Assembly (NCBI GenBank): GCA_030650395.1
Contig: JAUSDY010000016.1
Coordinates: 1 to 64,000, forward strand
DNA from: Acidobacteriota bacterium
Lineage (GTDB): Bacteria > Acidobacteriota > Vicinamibacteria > Vicinamibacterales > UBA2999
Direction of reading: 5' to 3'
Length of the DNA: 64,000 nt
Positions 8,621 to 16,543 of this stretch are shown here, one piece after another (position 1 is the stretch's first letter; every line of letters begins with the position of its first letter). Under the pieces are notes generated by a model. The model had not been told where the DNA came from, did no database searches, and saw nothing but the letters and a program-made list of their open reading frames with translations. Position numbers and translations under genes: made by a program.

Positions 8621-9278
8621 CGACGATCCAGCCGTCTTTCAGGTTGATGACGCGCCGGCCGTAGGCCGCGTTCGCCTGCGAGTGGGTGACTTGCACGATC
8701 GTGGTGCCGGCCTCGTTGAGGCGGCGGAACAGCTCCATGATCTCTTTGCCCTGATCGGTGTGGAGATTGCCGGTGGGCTCGTCCGCCAGGATCAGCGTCG
8801 GCTTGGCCACCACCGCGCGCGCGATCGCCACCAACTGTTGCTGTCCGCCCGACAGCTGGTTCGGAAACAGATCCTTCTTGCCGACGATGTTGAAGCGGTC
8901 GAGGATGTCGGCGACCATGCCTTCGCGCTCGCTCTTCTTGACGTCGCGGTACGACAGCGGCAGGTCGATGTTCTCGTAGACCGTGAGGTTGTCGAGCAGG
9001 TGATAGCTCTGGAACACGAACCCGACGTGCTGCTTCTGCACGCGCATCCGGTCTTTCGCCGACAGCTGGTGGATCGGATCGTCGAACAGCCAGTACTCGC
9101 CGGTCCACGCGCTGTCGTGCATCCCGAGGATGTGCAGCAGCGTACTTTTGCCCGCGCCCGACGGCCCCATGATCGACACGAAGTCGCCCTGCTTGATTTC
9201 GGCGTTGACGCGGCGCAGCACGAAGGTTTGAGACAGGCCGTGCCGGTAGGACTTTTCGATGCTATTCAGTGTGATCAT
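8610..9278 (-). CDS. ABC transporter ATP-binding protein (MacB/LolD type)
   Basis: This 222-residue ATPase carries Walker [10 protein letters not shown], signature LSGGQQQ, Walker B LILADEPT and the switch histidine in VTHSQ. This is the family that powers MacB/LolCDE/FtsX-type mechanotransmission permeases. It is the second ATPase gene of the operon and lies downstream of the single permease, so the operon holds two non-identical ATPases for one permease. Its end overlaps the response regulator start by 11 bases, tying transport to regulation. Confidence 0.9.
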   Translation of the reverse strand: MITLNSIEKSYRHGLSQTFVLRRVNAEIKQGDFVSIMGPSGAGKSTLLHILGMHDSAWTGEYWLFDDPIHQLSAKDRMRVQKQHVGFVFQSYHLLDNLTVYENIDLPLSYRDVKKSEREGMVADILDRFNIVGKKDLFPNQLSGGQQQLVAIARAVVAKPTLILADEPTGNLHTDQGKEIMELFRRLNEAGTTIVQVTHSQANAAYGRRVINLKDGWIVDEN

Positions 9279-9285
9279 TTTTTCG

Positions 9286-9312
9286 GGGATCAGGGATCAG
9301 GGATCAGGGATC
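9286..9312. repeat. GGGATCA tandem array (about 4 units)
   Basis: Four direct copies of the same heptamer as at 5821 lie between the permease stop and the ATPase start. No inverted partner is present here. Confidence 0.85.
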
Positions 9313-9322
9313 GGCGCATCCA

Positions 9323-11719
9323 TCATTCGGAGCGCAACGCGCGCATCGGGTCCACGCGCATCGCGCGCCTAGCCGGAACATAACACGCCACGCCCGCCAT
9401 CGTCAGCAGCAACAACGCGAGTGACGCGTAGATGAGCGGATCGGTTGCGCTGGTGTTGAAGAGCATGCCCCGCAGCAGCCGCGTGGCGAGGACGGCGGCG
9501 CCCAGCCCGAGCACCACGCCCATGACGGCAAGCCGCAGGCCCTGGCCGATCACGAGGCTGAACACCTGCCAGGGGTTGGCGCCGAGCGCGAGCCGCACGC
9601 CGATTTCCGGGATGCGCTGGGTCACCGTGAAGCTGATCAGGCCGTAGACGCCGACGGCGGCAAGCAGCAAGGCCAGGATGGCAAAGCTCGTGATCAGGAA
9701 CGATCGGAAGCGGGGCTGCCCGGTGGACTCGTCGATGATCTGCTCGATCGATTTGACGTCGCCAACCGGCAGGTCGGGGTCCAGTTGGGCCACCGCCGCC
9801 TTCACCGCAGACGCGGTCGCCGCAGCGCTCTTGTCGGTCCTCACCATGGCGCCCATATAGGGCAGCACAAACTGTGAATAGGGCAGATACACCGCCGGGC
9901 GAGGGGGCGCATCGAGAGACCGGCGGCGGGCGTCGGAGACGATGCCAACCACTGTGACCGGGCTGCCAAGGTCGACTTGTTCGCCGATCGGGTTCTTGCC
10001 GCCGAATTCTTTGAGTGCCGCTTCGTTGACCAGCGCAACCGGCGGTGAATCCGGGCCATCGGTCGCGGCAAAATCACGGCCGGCGATCAGCCGCAGGCCG
10101 GCCGTCTGCAGATACCCCGGCGAAATCGAATTCAGCTCCGCAACAGTCTTTTCAGCCGGCGGCTTCTCCGGTTGTCCGATCACCTGGAAGCCCGCTTGCG
10201 CGTTGCCACCGCCAAAAGGAAACGGAAATAGCATCGCCGACTGCGCGGTGAGCGGATTGGCCTGGAGCCGTTCGAGCACGCCCATGTAGAACCGTCGCTG
10301 TGCGGACTCGTCGTAGCGCGCGAGCGGCAGCATCAGCTCCACCGTGATCAGCTCAGTGGTGCGAAACCCCGGATCGACGGCGCGCAGCCGCGAGAAGCTG
10401 GTGAGCATCAGTCCGGCGCCGATGAGCAGCACCAGCGCGAGGGCGACTTGTGCGACCACCATCACATTGCGCGCGCCGGTGCGCGCGGTGCCGGTGCGGC
10501 CGCCGTCTTTCAGGTCCGCATTGAGCTCGGGACGAGACGCCTGCATCGCGGGTGTCAGGCCGAACAGGACGCCGACGACGATGGTGGCGGCGAAGGTGAA
10601 GAGCGCAACGCGCCAGTCGAGCGCGACTTCGTCCAGCCGCGGAAGATTCTCGGGAGCCACGCTCACGAGCAAGTCGAGCGCCCAGTTCGCGACCAACAAG
10701 CCGAGCGCGCCACCGGCGGCGGCGAGCACGAGGCTCTCGGTCAGCAGCTGCTGCATCAGCCGCCCGCGCCCAGCGCCCAGCGCCGTGCGCACCGCAAGCT
10801 CGCGGCGTCGCGACGCGCCCCTCGCCACCAGCAGGCCGGCCACGTTCGCGCACGCGATCAGGAGCACGAATCCTACCGCGCCCATCAGCACAAAGAGGGC
10901 GGTGCGGACATCGGCCACCATGCTGTCGGCCAGGGGCCTGCCGTCGAGCGCTTCACCGGCATTGGTCTTCGCGAATTCGTCCGCCAGCCTGGCGCCGATG
11001 CTTTTGAGTTGTTCCCGCGCCTCGACGAGACTCTTGCGCCGGTCGACACGAGCCACCGCAGTGAAGTACTGCACTTCGCGGTTGCCGGACGCGTCCAGGC
11101 TGAATGGCGAGGTTGGGACGTCGAGCGGCGACAGCATCCATGCGTCGCTCTTGCCCGGATGACGGAACCATTCCGGAACGACCCCGATGATCTCGGTCGG
11201 TGTGCCGTTGAGCCTGACCTGCGAGCCGATCACCGAATCGGCGCCGCCGAACTGCTGGCGCCAGATCGCTTCACCGATCACGGCCACCGCGGCGCCCGGT
11301 TTGTCGGTCGCCTCGTGGTACGTCCTGCCGCGCAGTGGCGGCGCATCGAACACATCAAAGAATCCGGCCGTCGTCTGCATGCCGATGATGCGCACGGGCT
11401 CGCCGCGCCCCGTGAGGTCAACGATGTCTGACCGATAGCCCGCGACGCTGGAGAGGTTGGTGGCATCTTTCTTCAGGTCGCGATAATCCGCGGCCGAGAA
11501 CGACGCTTCCTCGCCGCGGGCGCTGATGCGGACCAGCCGGAGAATGCGCTGTGAGTCGTTGTAGGGGAGAGGACGAAGCACCACGCCATCAACGATGCTG
11601 AAGATGGCCGTGGTGCCGCCGATGCCGAGCGCCAGAGTGACGAGGGCCACGAGCGTGAAGCCCTTGGCCTTCAGGAGCGATCTGAACGCGTACCGCACGT
11701 CCCGGGCGATGGCGTTCAC
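9323..11719 (-). CDS. ABC transporter permease, ADOP/MacB-FtsX family
   Basis: This 798-residue protein has two MacB periplasmic-core plus FtsX permease halves, the duplicated architecture typical of acidobacterial permeases. The N-terminus reads as a cytoplasmic lead (ARDVRYAFRSLLKAKG), then a first helix (FTLVALVTLALGIGGTTAIFS), a periplasmic core, three helices around the middle, and four-helix organisation repeated at the C-terminus, ending PARRAMRVDPMRALRSE. I chose GTG at 11719 because the frame further upstream is made only of a heptamer repeat array. It probably works with HlyD and the flanking ATPases in efflux or envelope export; the substrate is unknown. Confidence 0.88.
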   Translation of the reverse strand: MNAIARDVRYAFRSLLKAKGFTLVALVTLALGIGGTTAIFSIVDGVVLRPLPYNDSQRILRLVRISARGEEASFSAADYRDLKKDATNLSSVAGYRSDIVDLTGRGEPVRIIGMQTTAGFFDVFDAPPLRGRTYHEATDKPGAAVAVIGEAIWRQQFGGADSVIGSQVRLNGTPTEIIGVVPEWFRHPGKSDAWMLSPLDVPTSPFSLDASGNREVQYFTAVARVDRRKSLVEAREQLKSIGARLADEFAKTNAGEALDGRPLADSMVADVRTALFVLMGAVGFVLLIACANVAGLLVARGASRRRELAVRTALGAGRGRLMQQLLTESLVLAAAGGALGLLVANWALDLLVSVAPENLPRLDEVALDWRVALFTFAATIVVGVLFGLTPAMQASRPELNADLKDGGRTGTARTGARNVMVVAQVALALVLLIGAGLMLTSFSRLRAVDPGFRTTELITVELMLPLARYDESAQRRFYMGVLERLQANPLTAQSAMLFPFPFGGGNAQAGFQVIGQPEKPPAEKTVAELNSISPGYLQTAGLRLIAGRDFAATDGPDSPPVALVNEAALKEFGGKNPIGEQVDLGSPVTVVGIVSDARRRSLDAPPRPAVYLPYSQFVLPYMGAMVRTDKSAAATASAVKAAVAQLDPDLPVGDVKSIEQIIDESTGQPRFRSFLITSFAILALLLAAVGVYGLISFTVTQRIPEIGVRLALGANPWQVFSLVIGQGLRLAVMGVVLGLGAAVLATRLLRGMLFNTSATDPLIYASLALLLLTMAGVACYVPARRAMRVDPMRALRSE

Positions 11720-11734
11720 AGGGACCTGCTTGAG

Positions 11735-11837
11735 AAAAGGCAAAAGGCAAAAGGCAAAAGGCAGAAACCCTTGGTTACGACCATTCTGCCTTCTGCCTTC
11801 TGCCTTCTGCCTTCTGCCTTCTGCCTTCTGCCTTCCG
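11735..11837. repeat. Inverted pair of heptamer arrays (AAAGGCA / CTTCTGC)
   Basis: About four AAAGGCA units (11735-11766) face about seven CTTCTGC units (11786-11837) across a 19-base unique loop. The arms are complementary apart from one position per unit. It sits between the permease and ATPase genes of one operon. Confidence 0.88.
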
Positions 11838-11840
11838 CCG

Positions 11841-12545
11841 TTAGGCGGTAGCGCCGACGTTCTCTTCGACGACGCGGCCGTCAAAGAGGTGGACGCCGCG
11901 GTCGGCGTGCGCCGCGTAGCGCGGATCGTGCGTCACCATGCAGATCGTGGCACCGCCACGATGCAGCTCGCGCAGCAGATCCATCACGGCTTCGCCGTTC
12001 TTCGAGTCGAGGTTACCGGTCGGTTCGTCCGCCAGCAGGATCGACGGCTGCCCGCCAACCGCACGCGCCACGGCGACGCGCTGCTGCTGACCGCCGGAGA
12101 GCTGAGAGGGCAGGTGCTTGGCGCGATGGGCCATGCCGACGCGCTCGAGGGCGGCATTGGCGCGCTCGCGGCGCTCGGCGGCCTTCATGCCGCGGTAGAT
12201 CAGCGGAAGCTCGACGTTCTCGAAGACCGTGAGGTCGCCGATCAGGTTGAAGCTCTGGAAGATGAAGCCGATCTCGCGGTTACGCACGCGCGCGCGCTGC
12301 GACAGCGAGAGGTTGGCCACTTCGTTGCCGTTGAGCGTATAGGTGCCTTCGGTGGCGGTATCGAGCAGCCCGAGAATCGCGAGCAGCGTCGACTTGCCGC
12401 AGCCCGATGGGCCGGCGATGGCGACGTATTCACCCTGCTGGATTTCCAGGTGAATGCCGGCCAGGGCGTGGGTTTCGACCTCGTCGGTGTAGAACACCTT
12501 CTTGATGCCGTCGAGGCGAATCAGGGGCTGTGCGGAAGCGTTCAT
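11841..12545 (-). CDS. ABC transporter ATP-binding protein (MacB/LolD type)
   Basis: This 234-residue ATPase has Walker A GPSGCGKST, signature LSGGQQQRVAVARA, Walker [20 protein letters not shown] and switch VTHDPRYA. The start is ATG 12545, 17 bases after the HlyD stop; the upstream in-frame extension reads back into the HlyD gene and was not used. With the HlyD adaptor before it and the permease after it, this is the MacB-like ATPase of the efflux system. Confidence 0.92.
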   Translation of the reverse strand: MNASAQPLIRLDGIKKVFYTDEVETHALAGIHLEIQQGEYVAIAGPSGCGKSTLLAILGLLDTATEGTYTLNGNEVANLSLSQRARVRNREIGFIFQSFNLIGDLTVFENVELPLIYRGMKAAERRERANAALERVGMAHRAKHLPSQLSGGQQQRVAVARAVGGQPSILLADEPTGNLDSKNGEAVMDLLRELHRGGATICMVTHDPRYAAHADRGVHLFDGRVVEENVGATA

Positions 12546-12562
12546 CTGAGGGCTCCTTATAG

Positions 12563-13825
12563 TTAGCGCAACCGAATACGACCAAACTGATCCCACGCTG
12601 ACATGTCGGAGAGGACGACTTCGTCGCCTTCCGCCAAGCCGCCAAGAATCTCAATGGTGTTCACCGAACTGCGTCCGAGCTGCACCTGGATGCGGCTGGC
12701 TTCGCCCGTGGCCCTGTCGAGCTTGAAGAGCCCGACGGTGCTTTGTTCCTGGCCGAACGCCGGGCGCCCAACCGAAAGGACGTTATCGAGGCGCTCGAGC
12801 TCAATCGTGCCGTCCACGCTCAGGTCGGGGCGGGCGCCGCGCGGCAGCGCGCCCTCGAGGGCGACGTCGACGGTGACCGTGCCGTTCTGCGCGGCCGGGT
12901 CGATGCGGATGACTTTGCCCGGGATGATGCCGTTGCGCGTGTCGACCTGCGCGATTTGGCCGATGGTCAGGTCGCGGGCCTGCGTTTCCGCAATACGCAG
13001 CTCGGCTTTCAGTCGAGTCGGGTCCGCCACGCGAACCAGGTTGGTGCCCGGCGCGACCTGCTGGCCGACTTCGACCGGCACCTGCTCGAGCACGCCGAAC
13101 ATGCCGGCGCGAACGCGCAGCTGATCGACCTGCTGGCGGCGCAGGGACAGGTTCGACCGGCGCTGATCGACCAGGGCCTGCGCTGATTGCAACTGCGCGC
13201 GGGCGCTCTGTTCAGACACCTTCAGTCGTTCCGTTTCAATGCCGTCACGCGTCTTCAGCGATTCGGCTCGGACCACTGACTGCCTCAGGACCAGGTTCGA
13301 CACGAGGCCGTCCTTGGAGAGGCCTTCGTTCATCTCGCGTTCGGTCTGGGCATTCTGATAATCGGCGCTGACGATCGCGGCTTGCGCGCGCTGATTCAGC
13401 GCTTCGGCGTCGAGCCGGGCCTTCAGGCTGTTGAAGTCGGCTTCACTCGCACGCAGCTGCTGATCGGCATCGTTGAGCGCCTGCTGCACTTGCGGATCGC
13501 TCAGCTCGAGCACCACGGTGTCGGGCGTGACCTGCACGCCCGGGCGCAGGATGATTTTTTCGACGCGGCCCTGCGTGGACGCAGGAACCCACCGGCGCGC
13601 TTCGTCCACCGGCACCAGCGTGCCGAGGCCGCGAACCTGGCGCAGCATCGGTCCACGCTTGACCGTATCCACCCACACGGTGGCGCGCTCAACGGTGGGA
13701 GCCGCTGGTTTCAAGCGGGCCAACACCACCGAAACTGCCCCGACGGCGAGGACGGCCGCCACGGCAAAACCAATACGGCGGAGCTTCTTCTGCTTAGCTA
13801 CAGATGCGGGACGCTGAATGTCCAT
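12563..13825 (-). CDS. HlyD/MacA-family periplasmic adaptor (RND/ABC efflux)
   Basis: This 420-residue membrane fusion protein has a short cytoplasmic N-terminus, one transmembrane helix (about residues 18-36, IGFAVAAVLAVGAVSVVLA), barrel-sandwich hybrid halves around a long coiled-coil hairpin (about residues 110-240, rich in Q, A and E), a beta-barrel and a membrane-proximal domain. It would link the inner-membrane permease to an outer-membrane channel, but no TolC-like gene is present here. It is the first gene of the minus-strand operon. A candidate sigma54 promoter lies about 70 bases upstream. Confidence 0.92.
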   Translation of the reverse strand: MDIQRPASVAKQKKLRRIGFAVAAVLAVGAVSVVLARLKPAAPTVERATVWVDTVKRGPMLRQVRGLGTLVPVDEARRWVPASTQGRVEKIILRPGVQVTPDTVVLELSDPQVQQALNDADQQLRASEADFNSLKARLDAEALNQRAQAAIVSADYQNAQTEREMNEGLSKDGLVSNLVLRQSVVRAESLKTRDGIETERLKVSEQSARAQLQSAQALVDQRRSNLSLRRQQVDQLRVRAGMFGVLEQVPVEVGQQVAPGTNLVRVADPTRLKAELRIAETQARDLTIGQIAQVDTRNGIIPGKVIRIDPAAQNGTVTVDVALEGALPRGARPDLSVDGTIELERLDNVLSVGRPAFGQEQSTVGLFKLDRATGEASRIQVQLGRSSVNTIEILGGLAEGDEVVLSDMSAWDQFGRIRLR

Positions 13826-13893
13826 GTGTCGAGTTTGCCCTGTTAGACGGTGATCACCACCAAAAACGATGGCACCGGTTCACCAATTCCTTA

Positions 13894-13909
13894 CTCAAGG
13901 GTTGTGCCA
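13894..13909 (-). promoter_or_regulatory. Candidate sigma54 (-24/-12) promoter of the efflux operon
   Basis: Read on the minus strand the sequence is TGGCAC-AACCC-TTGAG, which matches TGGCAC-N5-TTGCW in spacing and in all but the last two bases. It lies about 69 bases before the HlyD start, in an operon that encodes its own NtrC-type activator. The -12 GC is GA here, so strength is uncertain. Confidence 0.5.
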
Positions 13910-14053
13910 CCGCTATGGGAGTAGTCAACCCATTGGAATAACGAGAGTTAGGGCCCGAAGGTTCCCTCCCTGGACGGGCAAAGTGTTCGGGCGTGGGACT
14001 GGCCAAGTCGTCGATGGGACTACTCTAGCGGAGTACTTGTTCGCGGGGCCAAG

Positions 14054-14076
14054 GGGCCGTTCCGTAGGAACGGCCC
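14054..14076. repeat. Perfect 10-bp hairpin GGGCCGTTCC-GTA-GGAACGGCCC
   Basis: It lies about 40 bases beyond the stop of the GT-C-like gene (minus strand), in the 291-base gap before the efflux operon. There is no T-run on either side. Apart from this and the sigma54-like site, nothing else is recognised in 13826-14116. Confidence 0.75.
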
Positions 14077-14116
14077 ATGGACGTTGGTTGAGAGACAGTG
14101 CCCGACCATGCGGAAG

Positions 14117-15778
14117 CTATTGAGACGCACCCTTGAGCAGGCGAAATACGACGTCCGGGCCTAACCGTTCTTCGTAGCGGGTAATAGCCCTAACATCCGG
14201 CCGAGCCAGCAGGCTGGACATGATCGCGCCGAACTGGTCGGGCGCCAGCAGGGAACCGTGGACGATGATCAGGTCCACCCCCCGTTTCTTGAAGTAGTCG
14301 ATCGAGACCTCATCCGGAAACCCCTTGGCGTATTCCGTGAGATCCAAATACGACTGGGGAAAGAAGCCGCTGTAGCCGTTCAGGATCGGCTGCCAGTGCG
14401 CGGTGCTGTGCAACATGTAGAGGCCATCGGGCACGATGTCGAGCCGATCGGCCGTGGAGACCGGCAGTTCCAGAACGACCGATCGCGGCTGATCGGCCAG
14501 CCAGCGGTAGACCTGCGGCGTCGGTGGCACGACGAACCACGCCTTCATCGGCGTGGCGTACTCCAGCAACATCACTGAGGCGACGATCGCGGTCGCGACA
14601 GGCACCCCCAAGAAGGGGGTGCCTCCACCTATGGACGCATCCCTTTTGAATCTCCTTTCCAGCCTCGCCCAGCCGAACGCCGCCAGCGCCGCCAGTGCGA
14701 AGTACACGAGGATGCTGGCGCGCGCCGGCGCGCGCAACCCGCGATAGATGAACACGACGGTGCGAATTGGTTCGTATAGCGGCGTGTTCAGCCCAAGGGA
14801 AAGAATGAGGCCGACTAGACCAACGCACACCAGGGCGAAGCGGCGCCGGTCAATTTGCCACAGCCCGACGCCCGCGAGCGCGATCGCGATCGCGCCTGGA
14901 AACAACCGGCGCTCTGATTGTCCGAGCGGCGCGCTCCACCATCCGTGAACGAGGTTCTCCTTCAGCTTCGCCAGATAGTCTTGCGCCGTCGCCGAATACA
15001 GCAGCACGTCTCGATCGGATCGTTCACCGAGCGTGCCGCGGTTCATCACATAGGCGGCGAGGTAGGGCGCAATTACCAGCGCGCCGACCGCAAGCGCGGG
15101 GATGCTCGCGCGCACGAGCGCCTTGCGCCGCTGCGCGGGCAACGCGCTCAGTTGCAGAGGGACCACGATCAGCAGCGCCGTCACCAGGAACACGGCGTAA
15201 TAAATTCCGCAGTAGACCTGCGCGACCAGGCACGCGGTCGCGCCCCAGACGTTGCGCCGCTGTCCCGAGTCGAATGCCCGCGCCAGGCACCACAGCGTCA
15301 GCGGCATGAACATGGTGGCTTGCAGCTCGAGGTGCTGAAAGTGATCGAAACGAAACGGCACGAACGAAAAGACGATGCCGGCGATCACGCCGGCGGAGGC
15401 GCTGCCGGTCAGATGCCGCGCGTATCGCCACATCGCGGCGCCCGATAACGCCATCGAGATAAGGATCAGCAGGTTGTAGGTGACGATCGGCAAGACCCCC
15501 GCCCAGATCGCCGGCGCCGCGACGAAGCCTTGCAAGAGTACCGAGTCCGTGTAGGCGAGCGTCCGCTTTTCGGGATAGAAGATGTTGCCGTTGAGGAGAT
15601 CGCCGGGACTCGCCGGCAACGCATGGGCAATCCACGAGATTCGCCAGATGCTGAGGAGCGGATCGTCGGCATCCGGCACGTGCGTCGACAGATGACGGGC
15701 CTGCGGCCACGTCATGAGGACCGTCAGCGCGGCGAAGAGAACGACGGCGGCGAGGCCAGGTCTGAAGCGGCGCCTCAA
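14117..15778 (-). CDS. Polytopic membrane protein, GT-C glycosyltransferase-like
   Basis: This 553-residue inner-membrane protein has about ten or more hydrophobic helices in the first 420 residues and a soluble C-terminal domain of about 130 residues. An early acidic loop (HVPDADDPLLSIWRISWIAH, about 34-53) resembles the first periplasmic loop of GT-C enzymes, where acidic residues act in catalysis with lipid-linked sugars. The C-terminal part (VVLELPVSTADRLD, KKRGVDLIIVHGS) resembles conserved uncharacterised acidobacterial proteins. A hairpin repeat (14599-14623) is translated in frame as part of GGGTPFLGVP in the linker between helix and cytoplasmic segment. Function is inferred by topology only. 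Confidence 0.7.
   Translation of the reverse strand: MRRRFRPGLAAVVLFAALTVLMTWPQARHLSTHVPDADDPLLSIWRISWIAHALPASPGDLLNGNIFYPEKRTLAYTDSVLLQGFVAAPAIWAGVLPIVTYNLLILISMALSGAAMWRYARHLTGSASAGVIAGIVFSFVPFRFDHFQHLELQATMFMPLTLWCLARAFDSGQRRNVWGATACLVAQVYCGIYYAVFLVTALLIVVPLQLSALPAQRRKALVRASIPALAVGALVIAPYLAAYVMNRGTLGERSDRDVLLYSATAQDYLAKLKENLVHGWWSAPLGQSERRLFPGAIAIALAGVGLWQIDRRRFALVCVGLVGLILSLGLNTPLYEPIRTVVFIYRGLRAPARASILVYFALAALAAFGWARLERRFKRDASIGGGTPFLGVPVATAIVASVMLLEYATPMKAWFVVPPTPQVYRWLADQPRSVVLELPVSTADRLDIVPDGLYMLHSTAHWQPILNGYSGFFPQSYLDLTEYAKGFPDEVSIDYFKKRGVDLIIVHGSLLAPDQFGAIMSSLLARPDVRAITRYEERLGPDVVFRLLKGASQ
14599..14623. repeat. Perfect 10-bp hairpin inside a coding sequence
   Basis: Arms AGGCACCCCC and GGGGGTGCCT around AAGAA lie in frame in the GT-C-like gene. 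The arms share their GGCACCCC core with the hairpins at 22424-22444 and 59324-59346. Confidence 0.8.
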
Positions 15779-15814
15779 GGCGTCACTATCATAGTGGCCC
15801 CGCCGTCGGTTGAC

Positions 15815-16408
15815 TTAGCTGCAGACGCCGACGCGTTGAACCGCGCGCGCCCGCATTTCCTTATTCAGCAGCACGCCGGTGACGGTGACGCGCTGGCCGA
15901 CATGCGTCGGCAGCCCCAGCCGGTTCGCCGAGTCAACCACCTCGACTGACGCGGCGCGCTTCCTCAGGAAGCCCGACTTCCAGTTCCGCGATTTCGGCGC
16001 GTCTGCGCCGGCCGTGTCTTTCAACCGGAACGTCCCGTCATCGTGCTGCAGACAGCCCGTCAGGCTGATGAGTTCGGGCGATTGCGCCACCGCGCTGGCC
16101 GGCGCGTCGACGGCCGGTGTCGTGGCTGCCGCCATGACTACGGGCTTCGCAGCCGGCGTTGCCGCTGCTGGTCGTGATGGTGTCGTCTTCGCCGTGCGGC
16201 CGGTGCCTTTAGCGGGCGCCACCAGCAATTGTTTCGGCGCTGCTGCAGGAGCGTTCTCCGCCGGAGACTGCGCCGCCGTCGTCTTCGCGAGCACGGACGG
16301 CCCGCGGCGCGCGAGCACCATCGCGCCTGCCAGCACGCCGATGAGGACGACGCCGAGGAGCGCTGCGCGCGTGAGCCCGCCCTTGAGTTGCATCTTCTTC
16401 AACGACAT
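15815..16408 (-). CDS. Membrane-anchored protein with C-terminal OB-like domain, 197 aa
   Basis: The ATG at 16408 follows AGGAGG at good spacing on the minus strand, which decides the start. The protein has one N-terminal helix (about residues 14-34, TRAALLGVVLIGVLAGAMVLA), a low-complexity Ala/Pro/Thr linker (about 40-110), and a small domain (about 115-197) beginning LISLTGCLQHDDGTFRLKD and ending VGQRVTVTGVLLNKEMRARAVQRVG, a pattern seen in OB-fold-like extracytoplasmic domains. It probably faces the periplasm. No enzyme motif was seen and function is unknown. Confidence 0.7.
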   Translation of the reverse strand: MSLKKMQLKGGLTRAALLGVVLIGVLAGAMVLARRGPSVLAKTTAAQSPAENAPAAAPKQLLVAPAKGTGRTAKTTPSRPAAATPAAKPVVMAAATTPAVDAPASAVAQSPELISLTGCLQHDDGTFRLKDTAGADAPKSRNWKSGFLRKRAASVEVVDSANRLGLPTHVGQRVTVTGVLLNKEMRARAVQRVGVCS

Positions 16409-16543
16409 GATCGATGTCCTCCTGTTGGGAACCAAGGAGGACAGAGCAATCCCAGTGCCTAGCAGGTGCCAGAAGGGCAACAGCTGTAACCAGCCGTTGC
16501 AATGGAGGTTGTTCGCGTTCGACCCAATTCCGTAATCGTCAAC

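Noticed and set aside
11735-11837. CRISPR-like repeat array
   Set aside because: The units are contiguous heptamers without spacers and face each other as inverted arms; no cas genes.
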